Origin: Lichenibacterium ramalinae
GTDB lineage: Bacteria > Pseudomonadota > Alphaproteobacteria > Rhizobiales > Beijerinckiaceae
Assembly: GCF_004137085.1 (NCBI RefSeq)
Contig: NZ_QYBC01000012.1
Location: 124,001-188,000, forward strand
Length of the DNA stretch: 64,000 nt
Direction: 5' to 3'
Every line of letters starts with the position of its first letter. Position 1 is the stretch's first letter. Positions 21,892-30,681 of the stretch are shown one piece after another. The notes beneath the pieces were generated by a model. That model ran no database searches. It was given only the letters and a program-made list of their open reading frames with translations, and was not told the DNA's origin. The position numbers were made by a program, and so were the translations under genes.

Positions 21892-22158
21892 ATGTCGTTT
21901 TCGTTCGGCGCGGAGACGCGCGACAGCCTGTCGAACCTGGCGGCCTCGCTCGGGGCCGGCAAGGACAAGGCGGCGGGCGACGCCTTCCAGGTCGTCGACC
22001 TGTCCCGCGCCCAGATCGATGCGATGTACCGCGGCGATTGGCTGGCCCGCAAGGTCGTCGACATCGTCCCCTTCGACACCGATTACCTCGAGGCCGACCT
22101 CGCCTTCTTCGAGGCCGGGCAGATCCCCAACATCCCGATCGTGGAGATCCGGCCGTGA
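21892..22158 (+). CDS. Fusion of a phage portal N-terminus (DUF1073) with a GTA gp12/DUF2460 C-terminus
   Basis: An 88-residue frame made of two unrelated phage parts. Residues 1-58 (RDSLSNLAASLGAGKDK, then QIDAMYRGDWLARKVVDI) look like the start of a DUF1073/HI1409-type portal protein. Residues about 60-88 (PFDTDYLEADLAFFEAGQIP, then NIPIVEIRP) look like the end of DUF2460 (gp12 of gene transfer agents). The junction is near 22060-22080, where both families have similar residues (DIxxFDT). An in-frame deletion that removed the head and tail genes between them is inferred. The stop overlaps the next start as GTGA. Function of the fused peptide, if any, is unknown. Confidence 0.6.
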   Translation: MSFSFGAETRDSLSNLAASLGAGKDKAAGDAFQVVDLSRAQIDAMYRGDWLARKVVDIVPFDTDYLEADLAFFEAGQIPNIPIVEIRP

Positions 22159-23054
22159 AGACGCTTTCCGCCGCCCTCCAGGCCCGCCTCGCCTCCGGCG
22201 TCACGACGCTCAGCCATTGCTGGCGCGTGACCCGGGCCGACGGCGCGGTGCTGGGCTTCACCGAGCACGACCGGGACCTGCACGCCGACGGCACGTCCTT
22301 CCGCGCCGGCACGGGCTTCTCGGCGTCGCGGCTCGAACAGTCGCTGGGCCTGTCGATCGACAATGTCGCGGCGGCCGGCGCCTTCTCGTCCGACGGCATC
22401 ACCGAGGCCGACATCCTGGCCGGGCGCTACGACGACGCGGCCGTCGACCTCCTGTGGGTCGACTGGACCGATCCCACGATCTTCGCGCTGCTCGCGTCGG
22501 GCAACCTCGGCGAGGTCAAGCGCGAGGGGCTCGCCTTCTCGGCCGAGCTGCGTTCGATGGCGCATCGGCTGAACCAGACGATCGGCGCGACCTATTCCCG
22601 GACCTGCGGGGCGCAACTCGGTGACGCGCGCTGCAAGGTGGACCTGACGCAGGCGACGCTGCGGGCCGGCTTCGCGGCCTCGGACGCGACGACGGCGCGG
22701 ACGATCGTGGCTACGGGCCTGTCGGGCTTCGTCTCAGACTGGTTCACGGGCGGGACCCTGACCTTCGCCTCCGGCGCCAATGCCGCCATCGCCGTGGAGG
22801 TCAAATTCCACCGACGCACCAGCGGCATCGACCAGCTGGAGCTGTGGCTGCCCTTGCCCTTCCCGATCGCGGCGGGCGATGCCGGCACGGTGCTGGCGGG
22901 CTGCCGCAAGACGCTGGCGGTCTGCGGCTCCAAATTCGCCAACACCGCCAACTTCCGCGGCTTCCCGCACATCCCGGGCGCCGACGCCGTGACGCGATAC
23001 GGCGTCCAGGGCGCGCTGGGCGCGACCGGCGGCTCGCTGTTCGGGAGCAGCTGA
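22155..23054 (+). CDS. GTA gp13-like/DUF2163 tail assembly protein (BR0599 family)
   Basis: Phage/GTA distal-tail hub protein. The 299-residue product begins KTLSAALQARLASGVTTLSH, then WRVTRADGAVLGFTEHDRDL. It contains CGAQLGDARCKVDL and ends with CRKTLAVCGSKFANTANFRG and FPHIPG, the Cys-containing C-terminus typical of this family. The GTG start at 22155 overlaps the fusion gene's stop; the in-frame extension upstream is a shadow. It is followed with a 1-bp overlap by the NlpC/P60 gene, the conserved gp13-gp14-gp15 order of alphaproteobacterial GTAs and related siphophages. Confidence 0.9.
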   Translation: MKTLSAALQARLASGVTTLSHCWRVTRADGAVLGFTEHDRDLHADGTSFRAGTGFSASRLEQSLGLSIDNVAAAGAFSSDGITEADILAGRYDDAAVDLLWVDWTDPTIFALLASGNLGEVKREGLAFSAELRSMAHRLNQTIGATYSRTCGAQLGDARCKVDLTQATLRAGFAASDATTARTIVATGLSGFVSDWFTGGTLTFASGANAAIAVEVKFHRRTSGIDQLELWLPLPFPIAAGDAGTVLAGCRKTLAVCGSKFANTANFRGFPHIPGADAVTRYGVQGALGATGGSLFGSS

Positions 23055-23482
23055 TGTCGACGCGGGACGACGTCGTGGCGTCGGCGCGGCGCTTTATCGG
23101 CACGCCCTACCACCACCAGGCCGCTCTGGCCGGGGCCGGCTGCGACTGCCTCGGCCTCGTGCGTGGCGTTTGGCGCGACCTCTACGGCGCCGAGCCCGAA
23201 GTGCCGCCCCCCTATACGCCGGATTGGGGCGAGGTGGGGGAAGCGGAGCCGATGCTCGAGGCCGCGCGGCGGCATCTGGTCCCGGTGGACCTCGCCGCGG
23301 CGGGCCCGGGCGACGTGGTGCTGTTCCGGCTGCGGCCGGGCTGCCCGGCGAAACATGCCGCCATCCTGAGCGACGGCGGCCGCATGATCCACGCCCAGTC
23401 GCGCGACCGCGTGCGCGAGGTGGCCGTGGGGACGTGGTGGTGGCGGCGCGCCGTGGCGGGGTTCGGGTGGCCGGAACGGTGA
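23054..23482 (+). CDS. Phage/GTA gp14-like NlpC/P60 cell-wall peptidase
   Basis: Tail-associated peptidoglycan peptidase that would help a particle breach the cell wall. The 142-residue protein has FIGTPYHHQAALAGAGCDCL with catalytic Cys32, AKHAAIL with His101 and MIHAQ with His113, so the NlpC/P60 triad looks intact. Its ATG overlaps the last base of the gp13 stop. The small size is normal for the family. Confidence 0.9.
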   Translation: MSTRDDVVASARRFIGTPYHHQAALAGAGCDCLGLVRGVWRDLYGAEPEVPPPYTPDWGEVGEAEPMLEAARRHLVPVDLAAAGPGDVVLFRLRPGCPAKHAAILSDGGRMIHAQSRDRVREVAVGTWWWRRAVAGFGWPER

Positions 23483-23549
23483 GGGCCCGCCGGCGACGCC
23501 GCCGGGGAGACCGCCGCCCGCGGGCTGGCGGGACGAGGCGCCGGCCTGC

Positions 23550-23777
23550 CTAAAGCAGGCCGGCGGTCGCGGCGTCCCGCTCAAGCCGCCAGCCCACCTT
23601 CACCAGCCCATACATGGTCCGCGTGCCCCGCCGCGCCTCGGCGATGATCGCTTCCTCGATGGCGCCGCGCTCGATCCCGGCTTCGCCGTGCCGAAGCTGC
23701 GCGCGGCGCACGGCTTCGGCGATGAGCATCATCTCGTTGTCGGTGAAGCCGGAGGCCGGCAGGTCTTCCTGACGCAT
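23550..23777 (-). CDS. Small unknown protein, antisense within the tail cluster
   Basis: A 75-residue protein transcribed leftward between the gp14-like and gp15-like genes. The start has a good Shine-Dalgarno (GAGGAG, 7 bp before ATG). The product is charged and helical (NEMMLIAEAVRRAQLRHG, then AIEEAIIAEARRG) with normal codon use. I recognise no family. A cargo or regulatory gene carried in a phage region is possible. Confidence 0.5.
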   Translation of the reverse strand: MRQEDLPASGFTDNEMMLIAEAVRRAQLRHGEAGIERGAIEEAIIAEARRGTRTMYGLVKVGWRLERDAATAGLL

Positions 23778-23937
23778 GGGACGCTCCTCGCCGATACCGC
23801 TGCGACGGTGGCTCGAGACACCGACACCCTGAACACTTCTGCGCTGGCGTCAACCCTGCCCCGCGCTCCCGTGCTGGCTGAACGTCCGATTTCCAGTCCG
23901 GGTTCGCCCGCCCCTATCCTCATAGCCGAGGTCCACC

Positions 23938-26900
23938 ATGGCCACGCTCGTCCTCCGTTCGGCCGGCACGGCCATCGGCACGGCCCTCGGCGGCCCGCTC
24001 GGCGGCATCGTCGGGGGGGCGCTCGGCGCCGTCGGCGGCGGCCTCGTCGACGGGCTGCTGGCCAACACGCTGGCGTCGCGGCGCAGCAAGGCCCCGCAGC
24101 TCGCCGAGATCGGCATCACCCATGCCGGCGAGGGCACGCCGGTGCGCAAGCTGTGGGGCCGCATGCGCCTCGGCGGCAACGTCATCTGGTGCACCAGGTT
24201 CCAGGCCGTGTCCAAGACCCAAAAGAGCACCAGTGCGTCCGGCAAGGGCTTCGGCGCCTCCACCAAGGTGACGAGCTTCGAGCTGTCCTTCGCGGTGGCC
24301 TTCTGCGAGGGCGGGGACTCCGTCACCCTCGGCCGCGTCTGGGCCGACGGCAACGAACTCGACCTCAGCCAGTACAGCACCCGCTTCTACGACGGCTCCG
24401 AGGGCCAGATGCCCGATGCCTCGATCGAGGCCGCCGAGGGCGTCGGCGCCGTGCCGGCCTATCGCGGGATCTGCTACCTCGTCTTCGACCTCATGCCGCT
24501 CGGCGACTTCGGCAACCGCATGCCGCAGATCACCGCCGAGATCCTGCGCCGCCCGCCCATCCCCGACCCCGACGACGTCACCAACACGCTGCGCGCCGTC
24601 TGCCTGCTGCCCGGCGCCGGCGAGTTCGTGCTCGGCACGCAGGTCTACCAGTCGAGCGACGGCTTCGGCGCCTGGTTTCCCGAGAACGTCCACACGCCGG
24701 ACGGCATCCCGGACCTCTACTCCGCCCTCGACCAGCTCGACGCCACCCTGCCGGGTCGGGGCGCCGTGTCGCTGGTGGTGAGCTGGTTCGGCACCGACCT
24801 GCGGGCCGGCACCTGCCGGATCGTCCCCAAGGTCGAGACCCCATACAAGACGGTGCGGCCTGCCGACTGGGCCGTGGCGGGCTTCACCCGCGCCACCGCG
24901 GACGTCGTATCGCAGATCGACCCCGCGACCCTCGACCCGACCGGCCTCGCCGGGGCCGCCCCCGCGATCGGCGGCCTCGTGCCGGCCTTCGGCGGCACGC
25001 CCTCCGACGACACGGTGGTGCAGGCCATCGGCGCCATGAACGCCCGCGGGCTCAGGGTGCAGTTCTATCCCTTCGTGATGATGGACGTGCCGCCCGGCAA
25101 CGCCCTGCCGGACCCGTACGGCGGGGCCGCCCAGGCGCCCTATCCGTGGCGCGGCCGCGTGACCTGCCATCCCGGCCCGGGCCAGCCCGGCACGGCCGAC
25201 CGGACCCCCGCGGTGGCCGACCAGGTCGCCGCCTTCTTCGCCGCCTACACGCCGATGGTGCTGCACTACGCCCAGCTCGCCGTGCAGGCGGGCGGCGTCG
25301 ACAGCTTCGTCGTCGGCTCCGAGCTGGTCGGCCTGACGCGGCTCCGGACCGGGCCGGGCGACGCGCCCTATCCGGCGGTGGCGGCGTTGAAAGCGCTGGC
25401 GGCGGCCGTCAAGGCGATCGTGGGCCCGGGCTGCAAGGTCGGCTACGCGGCCGACTGGACCGAGTACCATTCGCACCGGCCGGCCGACGGCACGGGCGAT
25501 GTCCTCTTCAACATGGACCCGCTGTGGTCCGATCCGAACATCGACTTCGTCGGCATCGACAACTACCTGCCGCTCTCCGACTGGCGCGACGGCGCGCCCA
25601 ACATCGATGCCGACCCCGTCGCCGGCCCCACCACGATCTACGACAAGGCCTACCTGCAGGCCAATATCGAGGGCGGCGAGGACTACGCCTGGTACTATGC
25701 CTCGGACGCCGACCGCGTCGCGCAGCGCCGCACGCCGATCGTCGACACCGCCGCGGGCCAGCATTGGGTGTTCCGGCAGAAGGACATCCGCAGCTGGTGG
25801 CTGAACGCCCACCGCGGCCGGCCCGGCGGCGTCGAGGCCGCGGCCGCCACCGCCTGGGTGCCGCAGTCCAAGCCCATCCGGTTCACCGAGTTCGGCTGCC
25901 CGGCGGTCGACAAGGGGCCGAACCAGCCCAACGTCTTCTACGACCCGAAGTCCTCCGAAAGCTTCCTGCCGTATTTCTCCACCGGCTCGAAGGACGACCC
26001 CGTGCAGCGTGCCTATCTCGAGGCGACGCTGTCCTATTGGCGCGACCACGCCCCGGTGTCGACCGTCTACGGCGGCCCCATGCTGTCGACGGCCGACATG
26101 TATGCCTGGGCCTGGGACGCCCGGCCGTTCCCGGACTTCCCGGGCCGCACGGCGGTGTGGCACGACACGCCCAACTACGAACTCGGCCATTGGCTCACCG
26201 GCCGCCTCGGCGAGGTGCCGCTGAAATGGATCATCGCCGAACTCTGCGCCGCCGCCGGGGTCACGGCCTTCGACACCTCCGCGCTGATGAGCGCCTCCAC
26301 CCTGGTGCTCGGCTACGCCACCGACGCCCTGATGTCGCCGCGCGACATCCTGGCGGGGCTGATGGACGCCCACCAGTTCGACGCGCGCGAGTCGGACGGC
26401 ACGCTCGCATTCTTCGCGCGGGGCAACGTGCGGGTGACGGCGCTCGACGTCGCGGGCCTCGCCGTCGAGGGTGCGGCCGATCCCGGCTACGCGGTGACCC
26501 GGGCCGGCGAAACCGACCTGCCGGGGGCGCTGCGCCTCACGTTCGCCGATCCCTACCTGGGCTACGCGTCCTGCGCGGTGGAGGCACGGCGCAACACCGG
26601 CACCAGCCAAAGCGTCGCCAGCGTGGCGACGGCGGCCGTGCTCGATCCCGCCTACGCGGCCGACACGGCCGCGAGCCTGCTGCAGCAGGCCTGGGCAGGG
26701 CGCGAGACCGGAACCGTCAAGCTGCCGCCCTCGCGCCTCGCCCTCGACCCGGGCGACGCCGTCACGCTCGGCTTCGACGGCCTCACGATGCCGTTCCGCA
26801 TCACGGCGGTCGAGACATCGACGTACCGGACGGCGACGCTGGTCGGCTTCGACCCCTCGCTGCTCAAGGTGTCGTCGCCGCCCCAGCCCCGGGCGGGGTG

Positions 26901-27876
26901 GCCGAAGGTCGGCAGCTATGGGCCGCCCCTCATCGCCTTCGTGCCGCTGCCGCCCGTCACCGGTGCCGAGCCGCAGCTCTGGGCGCCGCGCGTCGCCGCC
27001 TTCGCCAACCCGTGGTGCGGCGTCGACGTCTACCGCGGCAACGGCGGCGGGGGCTGGGACTATGCCGTCACGGTGGAGACGCCCTCGGTGATGGGCGTGC
27101 TCACCGCGCCGCTCTTCCCCGGGCCGGTGAACCGGTGGGACCTCGGCAACGTCCTGGCGCTGCGCCTCGCCGGCGGCGGCCAGCTCCTGTCCCTCGCCGA
27201 AACCCAGGCCCTCGCCGGCGCCGGCGCCCTGGCGGTCGAGAACGCCGCCGCCGGCGCCTGGGAGGTGGTGCAGTACCAGACCGCGCAGCTCACCGGCCTC
27301 GGCCGCTACACGCTGACCCGGCTGCTGCGCGGCCAGCTCGGCACCGAGGGCGCCATGGGCGACCCCGTGCCGGCCGGCGCCCGCGTCGTCGTGCTCGACG
27401 CCAACGCCCTCGCCGTCCTGCCCCTGAGCCTCGACCAGGTCGGGCTCGTGCAGCGCCTGCGCTACGGCCCGAGCCTCGTCGGCCCCGCCGACCCCACCTA
27501 CACCGAGGTCGACATCGCCTTCCCGGCCACCGGCCTGCGCCCGCTGTCCGTCAGCCAGATCGCCGGCCGGCGCGTGCCGCCGAGCCTCGACGTCGCCTTC
27601 ACCTGGGTGCGCCGCACCCGCTTCGGCGGCGACGGCTGGGACGTCGACGCCGTACCGCTGAACGAGGAGGCGGAGCTCTACGACCTCGAGGTCACCGACG
27701 GCGCCGGCCGCGTGCTGCGCGGCGTCGCCGGCCTGACGGCCCCGGCCTGGACCTACCCCGCCGCCCTGCAGGCCGCCGACTTCGGCGCCCCGCAGCCCGC
27801 CTATACCGTCAACCTGTACCAGGTCTCGGCCGTGGTCGGCCGCGGCCAGGTCGCGACCGCCAAGGTGTTCCCGTGA
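23938..27876 (+). CDS. GTA gp15-like host-specificity/tail-tip protein (TIM-barrel plus phage-tail domain)
   Basis: A 1312-residue tail-tip (baseplate hub/receptor-recognition) protein like RcGTA gp15. The N-terminus is a Gly-rich hydrophobic stretch (TALGGPLGGIVGGALGAVGG). The GTA TIM-barrel-like domain covers roughly residues 430-740, with VDSFVVGSELVGLTRLR, KVGYAADWTEYHSHRPADG and DFVGIDNYLPLSDW. A phage-tail_3-type domain follows at about 800-970, then a repeat-rich C-terminus. Length is typical of the family, and the frame is uninterrupted, which argues against long-standing decay. Its stop overlaps the next GTG start (GTGA). Confidence 0.92.
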   Translation: MATLVLRSAGTAIGTALGGPLGGIVGGALGAVGGGLVDGLLANTLASRRSKAPQLAEIGITHAGEGTPVRKLWGRMRLGGNVIWCTRFQAVSKTQKSTSASGKGFGASTKVTSFELSFAVAFCEGGDSVTLGRVWADGNELDLSQYSTRFYDGSEGQMPDASIEAAEGVGAVPAYRGICYLVFDLMPLGDFGNRMPQITAEILRRPPIPDPDDVTNTLRAVCLLPGAGEFVLGTQVYQSSDGFGAWFPENVHTPDGIPDLYSALDQLDATLPGRGAVSLVVSWFGTDLRAGTCRIVPKVETPYKTVRPADWAVAGFTRATADVVSQIDPATLDPTGLAGAAPAIGGLVPAFGGTPSDDTVVQAIGAMNARGLRVQFYPFVMMDVPPGNALPDPYGGAAQAPYPWRGRVTCHPGPGQPGTADRTPAVADQVAAFFAAYTPMVLHYAQLAVQAGGVDSFVVGSELVGLTRLRTGPGDAPYPAVAALKALAAAVKAIVGPGCKVGYAADWTEYHSHRPADGTGDVLFNMDPLWSDPNIDFVGIDNYLPLSDWRDGAPNIDADPVAGPTTIYDKAYLQANIEGGEDYAWYYASDADRVAQRRTPIVDTAAGQHWVFRQKDIRSWWLNAHRGRPGGVEAAAATAWVPQSKPIRFTEFGCPAVDKGPNQPNVFYDPKSSESFLPYFSTGSKDDPVQRAYLEATLSYWRDHAPVSTVYGGPMLSTADMYAWAWDARPFPDFPGRTAVWHDTPNYELGHWLTGRLGEVPLKWIIAELCAAAGVTAFDTSALMSASTLVLGYATDALMSPRDILAGLMDAHQFDARESDGTLAFFARGNVRVTALDVAGLAVEGAADPGYAVTRAGETDLPGALRLTFADPYLGYASCAVEARRNTGTSQSVASVATAAVLDPAYAADTAASLLQQAWAGRETGTVKLPPSRLALDPGDAVTLGFDGLTMPFRITAVETSTYRTATLVGFDPSLLKVSSPPQPRAGWPKVGSYGPPLIAFVPLPPVTGAEPQLWAPRVAAFANPWCGVDVYRGNGGGGWDYAVTVETPSVMGVLTAPLFPGPVNRWDLGNVLALRLAGGGQLLSLAETQALAGAGALAVENAAAGAWEVVQYQTAQLTGLGRYTLTRLLRGQLGTEGAMGDPVPAGARVVVLDANALAVLPLSLDQVGLVQRLRYGPSLVGPADPTYTEVDIAFPATGLRPLSVSQIAGRRVPPSLDVAFTWVRRTRFGGDGWDVDAVPLNEEAELYDLEVTDGAGRVLRGVAGLTAPAWTYPAALQAADFGAPQPAYTVNLYQVSAVVGRGQVATAKVFP

Positions 27877-29342
27877 GCGCTTCGCCCAACCTCCAGCTCC
27901 CCTATCTCGACGCCAACCAGAACCAGAAGAGCGTCACCCACAATGCCGCCCTGCGCAGGCTCGACGCCCTGGTGCAGGTCGGCGTCGGGTCGAGCGCCCT
28001 GCAGGCCCCCCCGGCCGCCCCGGCCGACGGGCAGCGCTGGATCGTGGCCCCGGGCGGCACCGGCGCCTGGGCCGGCAGGGATCTCGCCATCGCCGCCTGG
28101 CAGGATGGGGCCTGGAGCTTCTACCCGCCCGGCCCCGGCACCCTGGCCTTCGACGCCGCCCGGGGGGCAGTGGTGTGCTGGTCCGGCACGGTCTGGCGCG
28201 CCGTCGACGGCGATCCGCTCGCCGCCGCCGGCCTGCCGCCCGCGCTCGACTATCGCCTGACGGAGCCGGACTGCCTGCCCCCGGGCCAGTTCGCGCGCCT
28301 CTCCACAGGGTGTGTGACCGGCGCCGCCGGCCTGCTGGTGCCGGTCGCGGCCGGTGCCCTGCGCATCGAGCACGACCCGTTCACCGGGGCGCCGCTCGGC
28401 GCGCTGATGGAGGAGCAGCGCACCAACCTGCTGCTCTGGTCTCGGGCCGTCGACAATGCGGTGTGGAGCAAGAACGCCCTCACGATCGCGGCCGACACGG
28501 TCCTGGCGCCCGACGGCACCGGCACGGCCGACCGTCTGACGTCGACCGGCGCCGACGGCTATATCGGGCAAGCCATCGTCCTGCCGGCCGGCCCGTTCAC
28601 GGCGTCGATCTGGGCCAAGTCGCCCGACGCCGGCCGCACCATGAACTTCGTCGTCGGAGCCGGGGGCGCGCGCCTCGCCGCCGCGCACTACCCGATCGCC
28701 ACGACCTGGCAGAGATACGCCGTGTCGGGCAACAACCCGAGCAGCCAGGTCATCAGCATCTACCTCGGCGGCGACGCCACCCTGCCCAACGGCGCGGTGC
28801 TCGACCTGTGGGGCGCCCAGATCGAAACCGGCTCCTTCCCGACCTCCACCATCCCGACCACCGCCGCGCAGGCGACCCGGGCGGCCGACAGCCTCGCGGT
28901 GCCGGCGACGTCGGATTGGTTCAACCCGAACGAGGGGACGTTCTTCGTCGAGGGCATCTGCCCGCCGAGCGACAAGGCGCGGGTGTTCTTCGAGGCGAGC
29001 GACAACGCCAACGCCATCGACCGCATCTTTTTCCGCAACGACGCCGGGGCCTACGTGGCCTACGTCGGCATCGCCTCGTCGACCTATCTGGGGCTCGCCA
29101 TGGGAGCCGCCGTGCCCGGCGCCAGGGTGCGGGCGGCGGTGTCCTACTCGGCCGCCGCGCTGGCGGGATCGGTCAACGGGGCCGCAGCCGTCAGCGTGCG
29201 GGTCAGCGGCACGCTCCCGACCATCACGGTGCTGCGGGCGGGCTGTTCGATCATCGACGCCGCGCTGACGGCGCCGTTGAACCGGCTCTCCTATTTTCCC
29301 CGCGCCCTGACCGCGGCCCAACTGCAGGCGATGACGGCATGA
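27873..29342 (+). CDS. DUF2793 N-terminal domain protein with a putative lectin-like (LamG) tail
   Basis: A 489-residue phage structural protein, probably a tail fibre or appendage. Residues 8-100 are DUF2793: LQLPYLDANQNQKSVTHNAA, then LRRLDALVQVGV, QRWIVAPGGTGAWAG and WSFYPPGPG. The rest (PFTGAPLGALMEEQRTNLLL, FTASIWAKSPDAG, LDLWGAQIE, then LNRLSYFPRALTAAQLQAMT) resembles a concanavalin/LamG-like jelly-roll found in phage tail proteins. GTG 27873 overlaps the gp15 stop; the longer open frame upstream is a shadow. The usual DUF2793 C-terminal domain is missing here but is found in the gene at 29650. Confidence 0.8.
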   Translation: MSASPNLQLPYLDANQNQKSVTHNAALRRLDALVQVGVGSSALQAPPAAPADGQRWIVAPGGTGAWAGRDLAIAAWQDGAWSFYPPGPGTLAFDAARGAVVCWSGTVWRAVDGDPLAAAGLPPALDYRLTEPDCLPPGQFARLSTGCVTGAAGLLVPVAAGALRIEHDPFTGAPLGALMEEQRTNLLLWSRAVDNAVWSKNALTIAADTVLAPDGTGTADRLTSTGADGYIGQAIVLPAGPFTASIWAKSPDAGRTMNFVVGAGGARLAAAHYPIATTWQRYAVSGNNPSSQVISIYLGGDATLPNGAVLDLWGAQIETGSFPTSTIPTTAAQATRAADSLAVPATSDWFNPNEGTFFVEGICPPSDKARVFFEASDNANAIDRIFFRNDAGAYVAYVGIASSTYLGLAMGAAVPGARVRAAVSYSAAALAGSVNGAAAVSVRVSGTLPTITVLRAGCSIIDAALTAPLNRLSYFPRALTAAQLQAMTA

Positions 29343-29653
29343 TCGACCTCTTCCTTCAGGCGGCCGACGAGGCCGCGCTCGCTGCCGCCTTTCCCATGCT
29401 GCGCGGGGTAGGCCACGACGGGGTCGCGGTGTGGACGGCGGGCCCGCACCACGCGGTCGACGCCGGGGTGCCGATCGTCACCCGTCCGGCCGTCCTCGAC
29501 GCCGGCGGCGCCGTGACGACCCCGGCCGTGCTCGACCCGCGCTTCAGCCTCAACCTGCGCCTCGACCCCGCCCACCCCGCCGTCGACGTCATCGTGGCCG
29601 CGGCGCGGCCCTTCGCGGTCGACCCGCTGCACCCCCGGAGGGTCTTCGCATGA
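29339..29653 (+). CDS. Small phage-cluster protein of unknown function
   Basis: A 104-residue protein (MIDLFLQAADEAALAAAFPM, then LRGVGHDGVAVWTAGPHHAV) that I do not recognise. It overlaps both neighbours by 4 bp (ATGA), so it is translationally coupled within the tail-fibre genes. A chaperone or minor tail role is plausible from context only. Confidence 0.7.
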   Translation: MIDLFLQAADEAALAAAFPMLRGVGHDGVAVWTAGPHHAVDAGVPIVTRPAVLDAGGAVTTPAVLDPRFSLNLRLDPAHPAVDVIVAAARPFAVDPLHPRRVFA

Positions 29654-30129
29654 CGGCCGCCATCCCGCTCGCCACCGCGACCCGCGCCGGCCTCATGTCG
29701 CCGGGCGACAAGGCCCTGCTGCAGGCGGCGGGGCGTGCCCCCACGCCCGCCGCCCTCGCCACGCTCGCCCAGGGGGCGGCCGGGTCGCAGACGCAGTTCG
29801 GCATCCTGGAAGACCTCGTCACGCTGGCGGGGGCCTCCTGCGTGTCGACCGTGCAGATCCCCGCCCGCGCCATCGTGTTCTGCGTGTCGTCCCGGACCGT
29901 GACGGCGGTGGCGGGGGCGCCCTCCTACGGGGTGGGCGTGTCGGGCGACCCGACGCAGTTCGGCGGCAGCCTCGGCGCCGCCGCGGGCTCGACCAACGCC
30001 GGCGTCGTCGGCCCGGCGCCCTTCTACGGCGCGACGCCGGTCCTCGTCACCGCCACCAGCGGCAGCTTCACCGGCGGGGCGGTGCGGATTGCCATCCACT
30101 ACGCGCTGTTCGGCGCCCCCACCGCCTGA
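29650..30129 (+). CDS. Protein carrying the C-terminal domain usual in DUF2793 tail proteins
   Basis: A 159-residue product. The N-terminus (PLATATRAGLMSPGDKALL) is a phage tail-fibre-type segment. The C-terminal 85 residues (STVQIPARAIVFCVSSRTVT, then GVGVSGDPTQFGGSLGAAAG, STNAGVVGP, TPVLVTATSGSFTGGAVRIA) match the all-beta end found in many DUF2793 proteins. The N-terminal DUF2793 domain is encoded separately at 27873. It overlaps the preceding gene by 4 bp. A role in a tail fibre or spike is inferred. Confidence 0.7.
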   Translation: MTAAIPLATATRAGLMSPGDKALLQAAGRAPTPAALATLAQGAAGSQTQFGILEDLVTLAGASCVSTVQIPARAIVFCVSSRTVTAVAGAPSYGVGVSGDPTQFGGSLGAAAGSTNAGVVGPAPFYGATPVLVTATSGSFTGGAVRIAIHYALFGAPTA

Positions 30130-30239
30130 CGCCCGCCGTCTGACGCTCCCCTCTCGGCCGGCGCCCTCCGGCGCCGATCCCCCATCGCCCTCGCGCGCGC
30201 CGGCCGCGCGGGGACGCATCCGCACGCCTGCACGAGGAC

Positions 30240-30605
30240 ATGACCGTGACCCCCACCGAACTCCTGCGCGAGGCCGAGACCGACCTCGCCGCCCTGGCGG
30301 GCCTGCCGGGCGAGATCCGCGCCAAGGTCAAGGCCGGCGTCGCCGAGCTGAGCCGCATCCGCGACGCCATCGACGCGACCATCGCGGGCCTCACCGGCAG
30401 CGCCGGCGCCACCCTCACGTCGCTGCAGGCGCTCGCCGCCGACAGCCAGGCGGGCGAGGGCGACAGGGCCGTGCCCACCGGCACGGCCGAGGGCGACAGG
30501 GCCGTCCCCACCGGAACGGCCGAGGGCGACAGGCCCGTGCCCACCGGCACGGCCGAGGGCGACAGGCCCGTGCCCACCGGCACGGGCGCGTCCTTCGGCG
30601 GCTGA
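30240..30605 (+). CDS. Small helical phage-cluster protein with an 11-residue repeat tail
   Basis: A 121-residue protein. The first 70 residues are a charged helical segment (ELLREAETDLAALAGLPGEI, then RAKVKAGVAELSRIRDAIDA). The tail is four units of the (A)EGDRxVPTGT type encoded by 33-bp repeats. ATG 30240 is very close to GAGGA; the GTG at 30246 is a better-spaced alternative. No family was recognised. It precedes the lysozyme gene. Confidence 0.65.
   Translation: MTVTPTELLREAETDLAALAGLPGEIRAKVKAGVAELSRIRDAIDATIAGLTGSAGATLTSLQALAADSQAGEGDRAVPTGTAEGDRAVPTGTAEGDRPVPTGTAEGDRPVPTGTGASFGG
30453..30584 (+). repeat. Four 33-bp in-frame tandem repeats
   Basis: Units at 30453, 30486, 30519 and 30552 each encode 11 residues (EGDRxVPTGT plus a linking Ala or Gly). 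Units differ by a few substitutions (Ala/Pro at x), so the array is recent and could vary in copy number between strains. Confidence 0.9.
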
Positions 30606-30681
30606 ACGCGCCCGGGGCCGATCGCCCCGCGTCGGCGGCCGGGGCGCCGCCGACGATCCTTCGAACGCCAAAGGACCCACC

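Noticed and set aside
23920-26610. Leftward open frame of 896 codons opposite the gp15-like gene
   Set aside because: Composition of an antisense shadow; the rightward frame has the TIM-barrel and tail motifs.
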